Below, one piece after another: positions 33,208 through 45,412 of a stretch of DNA of 64,000 nt. This stretch comes from JAWWPG01 sp033850885. GTDB lineage: Bacteria; Actinomycetota; Actinomycetes; Propionibacteriales; Nocardioidaceae. The first letter of the stretch is position 1. Each line of letters opens with the position of its first letter. The notes under the pieces were generated by a model. That model saw only the letters and a program-made list of their open reading frames with translations, was not told the origin of the DNA and searched no databases. The position numbers were made by a program, and so were the translations under genes. The DNA is taken from NCBI GenBank assembly GCA_033850885.1, contig JAWWPG010000030.1:20835-84834 (forward strand), read 5' to 3'.

Positions 33208-34049
33208 GGCAGCAGTGACCAGTCGACCCGGTCACCCGCGAACACCGGCCCGTCGATGCAGCAGCGCGTCGGCCGGGTGACGTTGTCCGGGCCTCTGACG
33301 GGTACGACGCAGGACAGGCAGACGCCGAGGCCGCAGGCCATCTGGGCCTCCATCGCCACCTGGCACCAGGCGCCGACGGATCCGGCGAGGGCTGCCACCG
33401 CGCGCAGCACGCCGAGTGGCCCGCAGGCATAGACCACCTCGGTCTGGTTGCGCCTGAGGACGGCGGGGAGCGCATCGGCCACCCCACCCTTGATGCCGAC
33501 CGAGCCGTCGGCGGTGGCGACCGTCACCGACTGGGCGGCCCGCCTGGCCTCCAGACCGCCGAACAGCTCCCGCTCGGTCGACGCGCCGAGCACCATGTGG
33601 ACGCGACAGTCCCGCTCCCGGAGACGTTCGGCGAGCATGAACAGCGGCGCGACGCCGTACCCGTGTCCGACGACGGCGCAGGACACCGGCTCGGTGGGCA
33701 GTGCGAACGGGCGCCCCAGCGGCCCGGTCACCACGACCGGGTCGTGGGGGCTGAGCTGGGCCAGCCAGCGGGTCGCCGGGCTCCGCGGGGTGAACACCAC
33801 CTCGACGGTGCCGCCGTACAGGCCGGAGTGCCGGACCCGGTGCAGCCAGAACGCGCGGGGGCGCAGCATGGCCGACGTCTCGCCGCCGATCCCCAGCGTG
33901 ACGAAGCTGCCCGGCCGGGCCCGGTCGGCGATGCTGTCCGCGATCAGCGTGAGGTGGAGGTAGCCACCCACCGGCTTCAGCGTGAGGACCTCGCTGCGCA
34001 CCTGGGTGGGACCTCGCGGAGCCGGGGCGGCCCCCGACGGCTCACTCAT
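33204..34049 (-). CDS. pyrK: Dihydroorotate dehydrogenase electron-transfer subunit (PyrK-like)
   Basis: 281 residues from ATG 34049. A ferredoxin-reductase-like FAD domain (PGSFVTLGIGG, LRPRAFWLHRV) and an NAD-binding domain (VVGHGYGVAPLFMLAERL, VVYACGPLGVLRAV) are present. The C-terminal [2Fe-2S] motif is CGLGVCLSC with a last Cys in RCCIDGP. PyrK passes electrons from the class 1B enzyme to NAD. It overlaps the class 2 pyrD stop by 8 nt (ATGAGTGA). Confidence 0.93.
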   Translation of the reverse strand: MSEPSGAAPAPRGPTQVRSEVLTLKPVGGYLHLTLIADSIADRARPGSFVTLGIGGETSAMLRPRAFWLHRVRHSGLYGGTVEVVFTPRSPATRWLAQLSPHDPVVVTGPLGRPFALPTEPVSCAVVGHGYGVAPLFMLAERLRERDCRVHMVLGASTERELFGGLEARRAAQSVTVATADGSVGIKGGVADALPAVLRRNQTEVVYACGPLGVLRAVAALAGSVGAWCQVAMEAQMACGLGVCLSCVVPVRGPDNVTRPTRCCIDGPVFAGDRVDWSLLP

Positions 34050-35109
34050 CGCCCGGCGGCCGCGAGCGCATCGTTGCGAGCTCGCGCTGGACGCGGGACG
34101 GCCAGCGAGGTCCCCCGAAGACGAAGGCCGTGTAGGCCTGCACCAGGGTGGCACCGGCGTCGAGTCGCTCGGCGATGTCCGCGGCTGACGCGACCCCGCC
34201 GACGGAGATGATCGGCAGCGTCCCGGTGTGCTGGCGCAGCAGCCGGAGCACCTCGACGGAGCGGCCGCGGAGCGGCTCCCCGGACAGGCCGCCCGCGCCG
34301 ACCGCCTCCACCTCGGCCGGCGTCGACCTGAGGCCGCTGCGCACGACCGTCGTGTTCACCGCGACGATGCCGTCGAGCCCGTCCTCGACGGCGAGGTGCG
34401 CGACCTCGGCCACCTCCTCATCGGACAGGTCCGGTGCGATCTTGACCAGCAGTGGAACGTGCCGACCGGCCGACGCGTCCGCCTGGTCCCGCACCGCGCC
34501 CAGCAGCGGTCGCAGCCGCTCGACTGCCTGCAGGTCGCGCAGTCCGGGCGTGTTCGGCGAGCTCACGTTGACGACCAGGTAGTCGGCGTACGGCGCCAGC
34601 AGCCGCGCGCTGAGCTCGTAGTCGGCGACCGCCTTCGCGTCGGCGACGTCCTTCGACCTGCCGATGTTGACGCCGACGACGACCCCCCGGCGTCGCTTGC
34701 CGCGCCACCCGGCCAGCCTGGCCGCCACCACGGCCGCGCCGTCGTTGTTGAACCCCATCCGGTTCACCACGGCCCGGTCGGCCACCAGGCGGAACAGCCG
34801 GGGCCGGGGGTTGCCGGGCTGCGCCTGGCCGGTCACGGTGCCCACCTCGACGAAGCTGAACCCCACGGCCGCCAGCGCGTCGATGCCGACGGCGTTCTTG
34901 TCGAAGCCGGCGGCGATCCCGAGCGGCCCGCGGAACGTCAGCCCGAAGGCTCGCACCGGCTGGACCCGGCCCCTCGTCGGCGCTCGCGCGACGACCGGGA
35001 CGACCCCCGGGACGCGAGCCGCCACCCGCAGCGCCGCGAACCCCAGCCGGTGGGCGCGCTCGGCGTCGACCCGCGTCAGCACCGCGGTGAACAGCCCTCG
35101 GTAGACCAT
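34042..35109 (-). CDS. pyrD: Quinone-dependent dihydroorotate dehydrogenase (class 2)
   Basis: 355 residues from ATG 35109. An N-terminal amphipathic membrane-contact extension (MVYRGLFTAVLTRVDAERAH) precedes a FMN barrel with GIAAGFDKNAVGIDALAAVG, the catalytic Ser in YLVVNVSSPNTPGLRDLQ, and IISVGGVASAADIAERLDAG. This is the expected actinobacterial enzyme of the pathway. Its presence makes the downstream pyrK/class-1B pair redundant on paper. It follows carB by 14 nt. Confidence 0.95.
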   Translation of the reverse strand: MVYRGLFTAVLTRVDAERAHRLGFAALRVAARVPGVVPVVARAPTRGRVQPVRAFGLTFRGPLGIAAGFDKNAVGIDALAAVGFSFVEVGTVTGQAQPGNPRPRLFRLVADRAVVNRMGFNNDGAAVVAARLAGWRGKRRRGVVVGVNIGRSKDVADAKAVADYELSARLLAPYADYLVVNVSSPNTPGLRDLQAVERLRPLLGAVRDQADASAGRHVPLLVKIAPDLSDEEVAEVAHLAVEDGLDGIVAVNTTVVRSGLRSTPAEVEAVGAGGLSGEPLRGRSVEVLRLLRQHTGTLPIISVGGVASAADIAERLDAGATLVQAYTAFVFGGPRWPSRVQRELATMRSRPPGDE

Positions 35110-35123
35110 GACCCTGCCGTCTC

Positions 35124-38428
<3,305 letters not shown>

Positions 38429-38429
<1 letters not shown>

Positions 38430-39616
38430 TACGAACCTCCACCGGAAGCGTTGACCCGTCTGGTTTGCGTGGACGAAGTCCGCAAAGCTGACAGGTCAAC
38501 GGATGGACTATCAATCATGAGATCAACGAACCGCGCGAACAGGTAGCCGGCGTCGTGGGGTCCGGCGGCTGCCTCGGGGTGGTACTGGACGCTGAAGGCC
38601 GGCTGCGCCAGCAGCGCCAGCCCTTCGACGACGTCGTCGTTCAGGTTGCGGTGGGTGACCCGGGCGGGCCCGAACGGCGTGTCGAAGCGGTCCCTCGTCT
38701 CCCCCGGCGGCCGCTCGACCGCGAAGCCATGGTTGTGCGACGTGACCTCGACCTTGCCGGTCGTCTCGTCCATCACCGGCTGGTTGACCCCACGGTGGCC
38801 GTAGCCGAGCTTGTACGTCGGCAGGCCGAGCGCCCGACCGAACAGCTGGTGGCCGAAGCAGATCCCGAAGAACGGGATGCGCCGCTGCAGTGTCTCGACG
38901 ACCACCGCCACCTGCTCGTCCGCGGTGGCGGGGTCTCCCGGGCCGTTGGAGAGGAAGACTCCGTCCGGTTCGGTGGCGACGACCTCCTGGAAGGTCGATG
39001 CCGCGGGCAGCACGACGACCTCGACCCCATGCTCCGCGAAGCGGCGTAGCGTCATCGACTTGACTCCGAGGTCGAGCGCCGCGACCCGGCAGCGTTTGGC
39101 GCCGATCGCAGGCACGACGTAGGGCTCGGGCGTAGACACCTGGTGGGCAAGGGCGGAGCCCGACATCAACGGCGCGGCCAGCACTCGCTTGAGCAGCCGG
39201 TCGGCGTCCGGATCCGTCGACGAGATGCCGACCCGCATCGCGCCGCGCTCGCGCAGGTGCCGGGTCAGCGCGCGGGTGTCGATCCCGCTGATGCCCACAA
39301 CCCCTTGCGTGCAAAGCTCCTGAGCCAGTGTCCGGTTGGCCCGCCAGCTGCTCGCGCGTCTGGCGGGTTCGCGGACGACGTACCCGGCGACCCAGATCTT
39401 CGACGACTCGCCGTCCTCGTCGTTGACGCCGGTGTTGCCGACGTGCGGCGCGGTCATCACGACGACCTGGCCGTGGTACGACGGGTCGGTGAGCGTCTCC
39501 TGGTAGCCGGTCATGCCCGTCGAGAAGACGGCCTCCCCGACGGTCTCGCCGACGGCGCCGTACGCGTCGCCTCGGAAGGTCCGTCCGTCCTCGAGGACGA
39601 GCACCGCTGGCGTCAC
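38429..39616 (-). CDS. carA: Carbamoyl-phosphate synthase small (glutaminase) subunit
   Basis: 395 residues from GTG 39616, overlapping the pyrC stop (GTGA). The class I glutamine amidotransferase triad is present: Cys in FFGICFGHQLFGRALG, and His and Glu in SVQYHPEAAAGPHD. The N-terminal CPSase_sm domain has EDGRTFRGDAYGA. It supplies ammonia to CarB. Its last 20 codons lie inside an inverted repeat related to the 22-bp repeats after pyrF, so the C-terminal tail is probably not conserved. Confidence 0.96.
38449..38501. repeat. Inverted repeat at the carA 3' end, related to the 22-bp family
   Basis: CGTTGACC at 38449-38456 pairs with GGTCAACG at 38494-38501, and the inner TTTGCG/CGCAAA and GTC/GAC also pair. 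The half-elements resemble GTTGACCCGTC...CAAA of the units at 31369-31456. It lies within the carA coding end, 20 bp before carB. Confidence 0.6.
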
Positions 39617-40893
39617 TGCAGCTTCCCGTCGAGCACGGTCGCCCTGCCCCGCAGGAAGGTGGCGACGACGGAACCGGGGAGCGTCATCGCGCGGTACGGC
39701 GTGTTGCGGGACAGCGACGCGGTGTCGGCGGGGTCGACGACCCGGGTGGCGGACGGGTCGACAAGCGTCACGTTCGCCGGCGACCCGGTGCCGAGGGCCG
39801 ACCCGTGGTGGGACACCCGGCCGATGCGCGCAGGCGCCGTCGACATCCGGTCCGCCACGTCGGCCCAGCCGAGGCGCCCGGTGTCGACCATCGCGAGCTG
39901 GACGACGCTGAGTGCGGTCTCGAGGCCGAGCATCCCCATCGCCGCCGCGGCCCACTCACACTCCTTGTCCTCGGTGGGGTGCGGCGCGTGGTCGGTGGCG
40001 ACACAGTCGATCGTGCCGTCGGCGAGCCCGGCCCTGAGCGCGTCCACGTCGGCGCTGGTGCGCAGCGGGGGGTTGACCTTGTAGATCGGGTCGAACGAGG
40101 TAACGAGGTCGTCGGTGAGCAGCAGGTGGTGCGGGGTGACCTCCGCGGTGATCGCCCAGCCCTTGCTCTTGGCCCAGCGGATCAGCTCGACCGAACCGGC
40201 GGTCGAGACGTGGCACACGTGCAGCCGCGAGCCGACGTGCCCCGCGAGCAGACAGTCGCGGGCGATGACGGCCTCCTCCGCCACGGCCGGCCAGCCCTGC
40301 ATGCCGAGCACGCCCGAGACGGCGCCCTCGTTCATCTGGGCGTTCTCGGTGAGTCGGGGCTCCTGCGCGTGTTGGGCGATGACGCCGTCGAACGCCTTGA
40401 CGTACTCCAGTGCCCGCCGCATCAGGACAGCGTCGGACACGCAGTTCCCGTCGTCGGAGAAGACCCGCACCCGGGCGGCCGAGTCGGCCATCGCCCCCAG
40501 CTCGGCGAGCCGCTGCCCGCCGAGGCCGGCGGTGACGGCGCCGACGGGCCGTACGTCGCAGTAGCCGCCGGTCTGGCCGAGATGCCAGACCTGCTCGACG
40601 ACGCCCGCGGTGTCGGCGACCGGGTCGGTGTTGGCCATCGCGTGCACCGCCGTGAAGCCGCCCCTGGCCGCGGCTCGGGAGCCGGTGAGCACGGTCTCGG
40701 CGTCCTCCCGGCCCGGCTCACGAAGATGGGTGTGCAGGTCGACGAGGCCCGGCAGCGCCACCAGCCCGGCGGCGTCGACGACCGTCGTACCTCTCGTCGC
40801 GTCGGCAGGGTCGCCGATCCGGCCGTCGCGCAGCAGCAGGTCGGCCGGGTCGCCGCCGAGGATGGACGCGCCTTGGATCAGGTAGTCGGTCAC
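39613..40893 (-). CDS. pyrC: Dihydroorotase
   Basis: 426 residues. Metal ligands are in GLVDLHTHLREPGREDAET and the catalytic Asp is in CVATDHAPHPTEDKE. GFTAVHAMANTDPVAD is also typical of type I dihydroorotases. It forms dihydroorotate from carbamoyl aspartate. It overlaps pyrB by 4 nt (stop 40893-side ATGA arrangement), and carA starts inside its stop. Confidence 0.96.
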   Translation of the reverse strand: MTDYLIQGASILGGDPADLLLRDGRIGDPADATRGTTVVDAAGLVALPGLVDLHTHLREPGREDAETVLTGSRAAARGGFTAVHAMANTDPVADTAGVVEQVWHLGQTGGYCDVRPVGAVTAGLGGQRLAELGAMADSAARVRVFSDDGNCVSDAVLMRRALEYVKAFDGVIAQHAQEPRLTENAQMNEGAVSGVLGMQGWPAVAEEAVIARDCLLAGHVGSRLHVCHVSTAGSVELIRWAKSKGWAITAEVTPHHLLLTDDLVTSFDPIYKVNPPLRTSADVDALRAGLADGTIDCVATDHAPHPTEDKECEWAAAAMGMLGLETALSVVQLAMVDTGRLGWADVADRMSTAPARIGRVSHHGSALGTGSPANVTLVDPSATRVVDPADTASLSRNTPYRAMTLPGSVVATFLRGRATVLDGKLQ

Positions 40894-41816
40894 GCCTGGG
40901 CCTCCCCCGAGAGCAGCAGGTAGAGCACGGCCATCCGGACGGCGACCCCGTTCGTCACCTGCTCGACGATCACCGACCGGGTCGAGTCGGCCACGTTCGC
41001 GGAGATCTCCATGCCCCGGTTCATCGGGCCGGGATGCATGACGATCGCGTGGTCCGCGAGGCGGGCGAAACGCCGGTCGTCGAGGCCGTACCGCCGGCTG
41101 TACTCGCGGGCACTCGGGAAGAACGCGGCGTTCATCCGTTCGTGCTGCACCCGCAGCATCATGACCGCGTCGCTCTTGTCGAGGGTGCTGTCGAAGTCGT
41201 ACGACGTCTGGACCGGCCAGGTGTCGACGCCGACCGGCAGCAGCGTGGGCGGCGCCACCAGGGTGACCTCGGCGCCGAGCGTGCTGAGCAGCAGCGCGTT
41301 GGAGCGCGCGACCCGGCTGTGCAGCACGTCGCCGACGATCGTGATGCGGCGCCCGTCGAGGTCCCCGAGGTGTCGCCGCATCGTGAACGCGTCGAGCAGC
41401 GCCTGGGTCGGATGCTCGTGGGTGCCGTCGCCGGCGTTCACGACGCTGGAGCGCACCCAGCCGCTGTTCGCGAGCCGGTGCGGTGCCCCGGACGAGGAGT
41501 GCCGGATCACCACGGCGTCGGCGCCCATCGCCTCCAGCGTCAGGGCCGTGTCCTTCAGGCTCTCGCCCTTGGAGACGCTCGAGCCCTTCGCGGAGAAGTT
41601 GATGACGTCGGCGGAGAGCCGCTTCGCGGCAGCCTCGAACGAGATCCGGGTGCGCGTCGAGTCCTCGAAGAAGAGGTTCACGACGGTGCGGCCCCGCAGC
41701 GTCGGGAGCTTCTTGATGGGCCGGTCGGCGAGGGACCTGAGCTCGACGGCCGTGTCCAGGATCAGAAGGGCGTCGTCGCGGGTCAGGTCGCCGGCGGACA
41801 GCAGGTGGTGTCTCAT
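40890..41816 (-). CDS. pyrB: Aspartate carbamoyltransferase catalytic subunit
   Basis: 308 residues from ATG 41816, overlapping pyrR. Carbamoyl-phosphate binding residues are in FEDSTRTRISFEAAAKRL, HPTQALLDAFTM and ITIVGDVLHSRVARS. There is no pyrI partner, as usual in actinobacteria. It makes carbamoyl aspartate. Confidence 0.96.
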   Translation of the reverse strand: MRHHLLSAGDLTRDDALLILDTAVELRSLADRPIKKLPTLRGRTVVNLFFEDSTRTRISFEAAAKRLSADVINFSAKGSSVSKGESLKDTALTLEAMGADAVVIRHSSSGAPHRLANSGWVRSSVVNAGDGTHEHPTQALLDAFTMRRHLGDLDGRRITIVGDVLHSRVARSNALLLSTLGAEVTLVAPPTLLPVGVDTWPVQTSYDFDSTLDKSDAVMMLRVQHERMNAAFFPSAREYSRRYGLDDRRFARLADHAIVMHPGPMNRGMEISANVADSTRSVIVEQVTNGVAVRMAVLYLLLSGEAQA

Positions 41817-42400
41817 CGCGTCACCTCCGAGGTGCTGATGATCACGGCGTCGCGGTCGTCGTACTCCTGCAGCAGGACCTGGACGGTCTCCGACAGGTTC
41901 GTGGGCAGGTTCTTGCCGACGAAGTCGGCTCTGATCGGCAGCTCCCGATGGCCACGGTCGACCAGGACGGCCAGCTGGACCGCCCTTGGACGGCCGACGT
42001 CGTTGAGGGCGTCGAGGGCCGCCCGGATCGTCCGTCCGGAGAAGAGCACGTCGTCGACCAGGACGACGACCGAGTCCTCGATGCTGTCGCCGGGGATCGC
42101 CGTGTGTTCGAGGGCTCGCGCGGGCTTGAGGCGGAGGTCGTCGCGGTACATCGTGATGTCGAGGGCGCCGTGCGGGACCGTGACTCCCTCGACCCGGCTC
42201 ATCGCCGACGCAATCCGGGCTGCGAGCGGGACGCCGCGGCTCGGGATGCCCAGGAGCACCAGGTCGGCCGGCCCCTTGTTCCGTTCGAGGATCTCGTGTG
42301 CGATGCGAGTGAGCGCCCGCGTGATGTCGGATCCGTCGAGCACGACGCGCGCTGTGCGCGAGGTCTCGGTGTCCAGACTGCTGCGAGGGGCGGATGCCAT
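41813..42400 (-). CDS. pyrR: PyrR bifunctional regulator / uracil phosphoribosyltransferase
   Basis: 195 residues from ATG 42400, with GGAGG 8 nt upstream. It has a PRTase fold with LVLLGIPSRGVPLAARIA and the PRPP loop VVLVDDVLFSGRTIRAALDAL. It binds pyr mRNA in response to UMP. It is the first gene of the operon and would act on the leader element overlapping its own ribosome site. Confidence 0.96.
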   Translation of the reverse strand: MASAPRSSLDTETSRTARVVLDGSDITRALTRIAHEILERNKGPADLVLLGIPSRGVPLAARIASAMSRVEGVTVPHGALDITMYRDDLRLKPARALEHTAIPGDSIEDSVVVLVDDVLFSGRTIRAALDALNDVGRPRAVQLAVLVDRGHRELPIRADFVGKNLPTNLSETVQVLLQEYDDRDAVIISTSEVTR

Positions 42401-42408
42401 GAAGCAGA

Positions 42409-42441
42409 CCTCCTTCTCCGCCTCACGGGACGGCTCGTTAA
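42409..42441 (-). promoter_or_regulatory. PyrR-binding leader element overlapping the ribosome site
   Basis: On the minus strand TTTAACGAGCC is followed by GTCCCGTGAGGCGGAGAAGG. The second part matches the PyrR anti-antiterminator core UCCNGUGAGGCnnnnAAGG. It runs directly into GGAGG, the ribosome site of pyrR. Family knowledge: in mycobacteria and relatives PyrR represses translation by binding here. No terminator is evident, so translational control is the likely mode. Confidence 0.8.
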
Positions 42442-42483
42442 AGGATGTCGATCGCCAGCCACGCTACACCACGGAGGACCGCG

Positions 42484-43973
42484 TCAGAGCTTGCCTAGCG
42501 CCGTGGTGCCCGCACCATCGACGAGGAAGTGGTAGCCGTGGGGTGACCGCCAGAACCAGACGCCGGATCTTGGCTGGGTGACCTTCCAGCGGCCGTGCGT
42601 CTTCCAGCGATGGTTGAACACGCCGAGCCGGCCGAGGTTGTCGACGGCGGTCTGGCCGGGTGGTCCACCTCGGTCCGGCGGGACGTAGGGCACCGTATGG
42701 TCGAGCTGGCCGGTGCGGCTGACGTTCGGGCTGTACGGCGCGCAGTCGGCCGGGGTCCGCAGCTGCACCGCCTCGGCCATCGAGCGTGGGGTCTCGTAGC
42801 AGTCGACGGGCCGCGTCCCCGGGACGTCGACCACCCGGGTCAGTCTCACCTGACGGTGGCTCAGCCATTCCCGCAGCTGTCCGACCAGGACCGGTCCGAC
42901 CCCTTCCACTCGAGCGATGCCCGCTGTACCGCCCGCCGGTCACGGCGTCGGCGAGGGTCTGGTCGGAGACGTGGACGTAAAGCACCGCCCGGCCCAGGTC
43001 ACAGCCCCGGCGCGGGTCGGTCCCCAAGTCCGCGACAGCCGGGCCACCTGCACTCATGGCCTCGTTGGCGAGCCTGGTCAGCTCCAGGGCCGCGGTGGGG
43101 TCGGCGAGGATGCCGAGCGCCCTGGCCCTGCGCCGGTCGTGGCAGTCGGTGTCGCCGAGCACCGACAACGCCCGAGCCAGGACGTCCAGCGACCTGTCGA
43201 CGGCCTGGATGTCGGGCATCGCGGCCTTGCCGAAGATGGTGCCGTGACCATGGTCGACCTCACGACCGGTCCAGACACCCTGCCCGCCGGCTGCCTCCTG
43301 GGTGCCGGTGGCGGCCAGCTCGGGGTCGGCGCGCAGGATGTCTGCGTCGAGCGCCTTCTCCAGCCGGGCGTACGGCACCGTGTCGACGAGCGGCGCGACC
43401 TTCCGGTCCCACCGTGGCGGCTGCGTCTTTCGACAGCTTCCGGGTGCGGGCGGCAACCTTGTGTGCCACCCACACCTTCACCTCGCCGGTCCGGACCCGG
43501 GTCCACAGCGCCGGCAGCCGGTGACGGAGGTCCAACGCGTCCGCGATCAGGCTCCCCGCCGACACCTGGGAGACGCCGAGGACGGCGGCCAGCTCGACGC
43601 GGCAGAACTCCGCCACCTGCGGAGTGCCCTCGCCGCCTGGCCGGACCAGGATCTCACCACCTCTGACTGACTTCGCGAACGTGACGACGCCGTGCAGGTC
43701 GGCCCAATGCGCGGCCAACGCCAGCTGCTCGGCCTGGGCCAGGTTGATCGTCCGCTGCCCGGCCTCGACCCGTGCCAGCGCCCGGTCGGCGTCCAGGTCA
43801 TCCACCTCGCTGATCCGCTGCATCCCGGCCTGCTCGGCCTCCATCGCCTGCCAGGCCTGCTCGATCGCCCACCTGTCGGCGTCGCTGAGGACGATCAGGT
43901 CGTCGTCGTAACCTTCCGGACCCTCGGGACCGCAGTCCTCGGGGTCGACAGGCGGCTTCAACGTCTCGAACAT
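42484..43973 (-). pseudogene. DUF222/13E12-type HNH endonuclease, two frameshifts
   Basis: The N-terminal DUF222 part starts at ATG 43973 (MFETLKPPVDPEDCG). It continues in a second frame from about 43410 (RKVAPLVDTVPYARLEKALD) and in a third from about 42935 (VEGVGPVLVGQLREWL). The HNH-like end contains RTGQLDHTVPY and HRWKTHGRWKV. The first shift fits one extra G in the GGG at 43408-43410, and the second fits a 4-bp GGCG duplication near 42929-42937. Undoing both gives one continuous DUF222-HNH protein of about 495 residues. It is either a decayed 13E12-family gene or the site of assembly errors. Such genes are multicopy and mobile-like in actinobacteria. Confidence 0.85.
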
Positions 43974-44039
43974 GTGTTCGATCCTACCACCGCCGAGCGA
44001 CAGTCTTCAACCACCAAACCCCTTGTCCACAAGGGCAAA

Positions 44040-44492
44040 TCAGCAAAGAGCTGTGGTGCCGCCCCCGGCGTACCGGCAGGTGTCCATCACGCCACCGCCA
44101 CTGTTCGTCAAGACGGCGTAGTCGCCATCGTTGTTCCACACGGGGCCTGGCGCTCCCCAGTAGCGCTTGCCTGTGGAGATCGTTCCGCTGCCGGTGTACA
44201 GGGTGACGTAGTGCTGAGGTCCGATCTTGGTCGGCCCGAACGTGTGCGACTGGTTGTCCGTCGCCGGGCTGGACGTCATCGTCCACCCGGTGACCGCTAC
44301 CGTCTTTGCGGTGATGTTGTGGATGACAATGTACTCGGTGTTGAGGTTCGTCCCCGTCTGGGCATAGTGGATCTTGACGATCCGCATAGGGCTGGTCGCC
44401 GGCGCGGCATGCAGCGAGCCGGCCATCGCACTCGGTGCGCTGAGACTCGCGGCGAACAACAGGGCGAGAACTGCGGCGGTCCGACGGATCAT
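44040..44492 (-). CDS. Secreted lamin-tail-domain protein
   Basis: 150 residues. A signal peptide (RR, hydrophobic 6-22, AMA cleavage) precedes a single lamin-tail (LTD) Ig-like domain: MRIVKIHYAQTGTNLNTEYIVIHN, VTGWTMTS, HTFGPTKIGPQHYVTLYTGSG and WNNDGDYAVLTNSGG. It is exported and probably wall- or matrix-associated. Its start overlaps the VTC-domain gene stop by 4 nt, placing it as the third gene of the DUF4956-VTC-LTD operon. Confidence 0.87.
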   Translation of the reverse strand: MIRRTAAVLALLFAASLSAPSAMAGSLHAAPATSPMRIVKIHYAQTGTNLNTEYIVIHNITAKTVAVTGWTMTSSPATDNQSHTFGPTKIGPQHYVTLYTGSGTISTGKRYWGAPGPVWNNDGDYAVLTNSGGGVMDTCRYAGGGTTALC

Positions 44493-45412
44493 GCTGACTC
44501 CCTGATGAGACCCAGGCTGTGGCCTGCGTCAGGTGGGTTGAAGTAGCGCCGCAGGGTGCGGTGCCACGCGTTGGAGGCGACCTCGGGATGGGTCACAGCG
44601 ACGCCGATGCAGTACTTGCTGATCGGGGCCGGTCGCACGCCCAGGTCGCGAAGGGTGCGGTCAGCGAGGCTGCCGGACGAGCCGGCCTTCGTCTCGACCA
44701 GCACGTGGTCATCGCGCTGGCTGACCTCACCGGAGACGTCGCGACAGGTCACGTTGACGTCGCAGGTGAAGCGCGCCGCATCGGTGATAGAGGCGAAGGT
44801 CGCCCGAAGATTCGACGTGGTGAGAACTGGGCCGAGACACTCCGGGAGCGGCAACCCGTAGCTGTCATACACAGCGCCCGCGGCGAAGGCCAGCGCCGCA
44901 GGATCGAGGCCGCGGCAGCGCGCGGGCGCGTGGGGCATGCGCTCCTTCACGGTCATCGCATGCGGCCCCTTGAGCTTGACCTCGAGCATGCAGAGCCCGG
45001 AGTCGGCGTACGTCCTGGTGCGGAGCTTGAACCGCCTGCGTCGGCCTTGGATGTGGGCGCGGTACATCGCCAGGTCGGGAGTGTCGAAGTAGACGGACTC
45101 ATAGTGGAAGAGCCGCCGGCCCTCGATGTCCAGCACGACGAAGTCGGCACTGACCCGCGCGGCGAACTCGCGGAACGTCTCGACGGGGACGAAGTACTTC
45201 CGGTCGACCCGCACCAGCAGCGCCGCCCGGCTCATCAGGTCTTCCAGAGTCGTTGGCCGCATGAGCTGCGTCGCGTCGTGGACGGCCCGCTCGTTCGCCG
45301 GCACTTCAGGCACCACACCTTCAGGCAAAATAACTTCAGGCACCACAGGAGGGACGTCGTGCTCCGCCGGCTCGTCGCTCTCCCGCACGCTCGACTGGGT
45401 CATGGCGGTCAT
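44489..45412 (-). CDS. VTC-domain polyphosphate-polymerase-like protein
   Basis: 307 residues. The tunnel residues of the VTC (CYTH-like) domain are visible: VDRKYFVPVETF, RRRRFKLRTRTY, CMLEVKLKG and HVLVETKAGSSG. Eukaryotic Vtc4 makes polyphosphate from ATP. Bacterial VTC-domain proteins usually sit beside DUF4956 and CotH or LTD genes, as here. A proline-rich segment of about 25 residues near the N-terminus (PPVVPEVILPEGVVPEVP) precedes the domain. The start overlaps the DUF4956 stop (ATGA). Polymerase activity is inferred, not shown. Confidence 0.88.
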   Translation of the reverse strand: MTAMTQSSVRESDEPAEHDVPPVVPEVILPEGVVPEVPANERAVHDATQLMRPTTLEDLMSRAALLVRVDRKYFVPVETFREFAARVSADFVVLDIEGRRLFHYESVYFDTPDLAMYRAHIQGRRRRFKLRTRTYADSGLCMLEVKLKGPHAMTVKERMPHAPARCRGLDPAALAFAAGAVYDSYGLPLPECLGPVLTTSNLRATFASITDAARFTCDVNVTCRDVSGEVSQRDDHVLVETKAGSSGSLADRTLRDLGVRPAPISKYCIGVAVTHPEVASNAWHRTLRRYFNPPDAGHSLGLIRESA

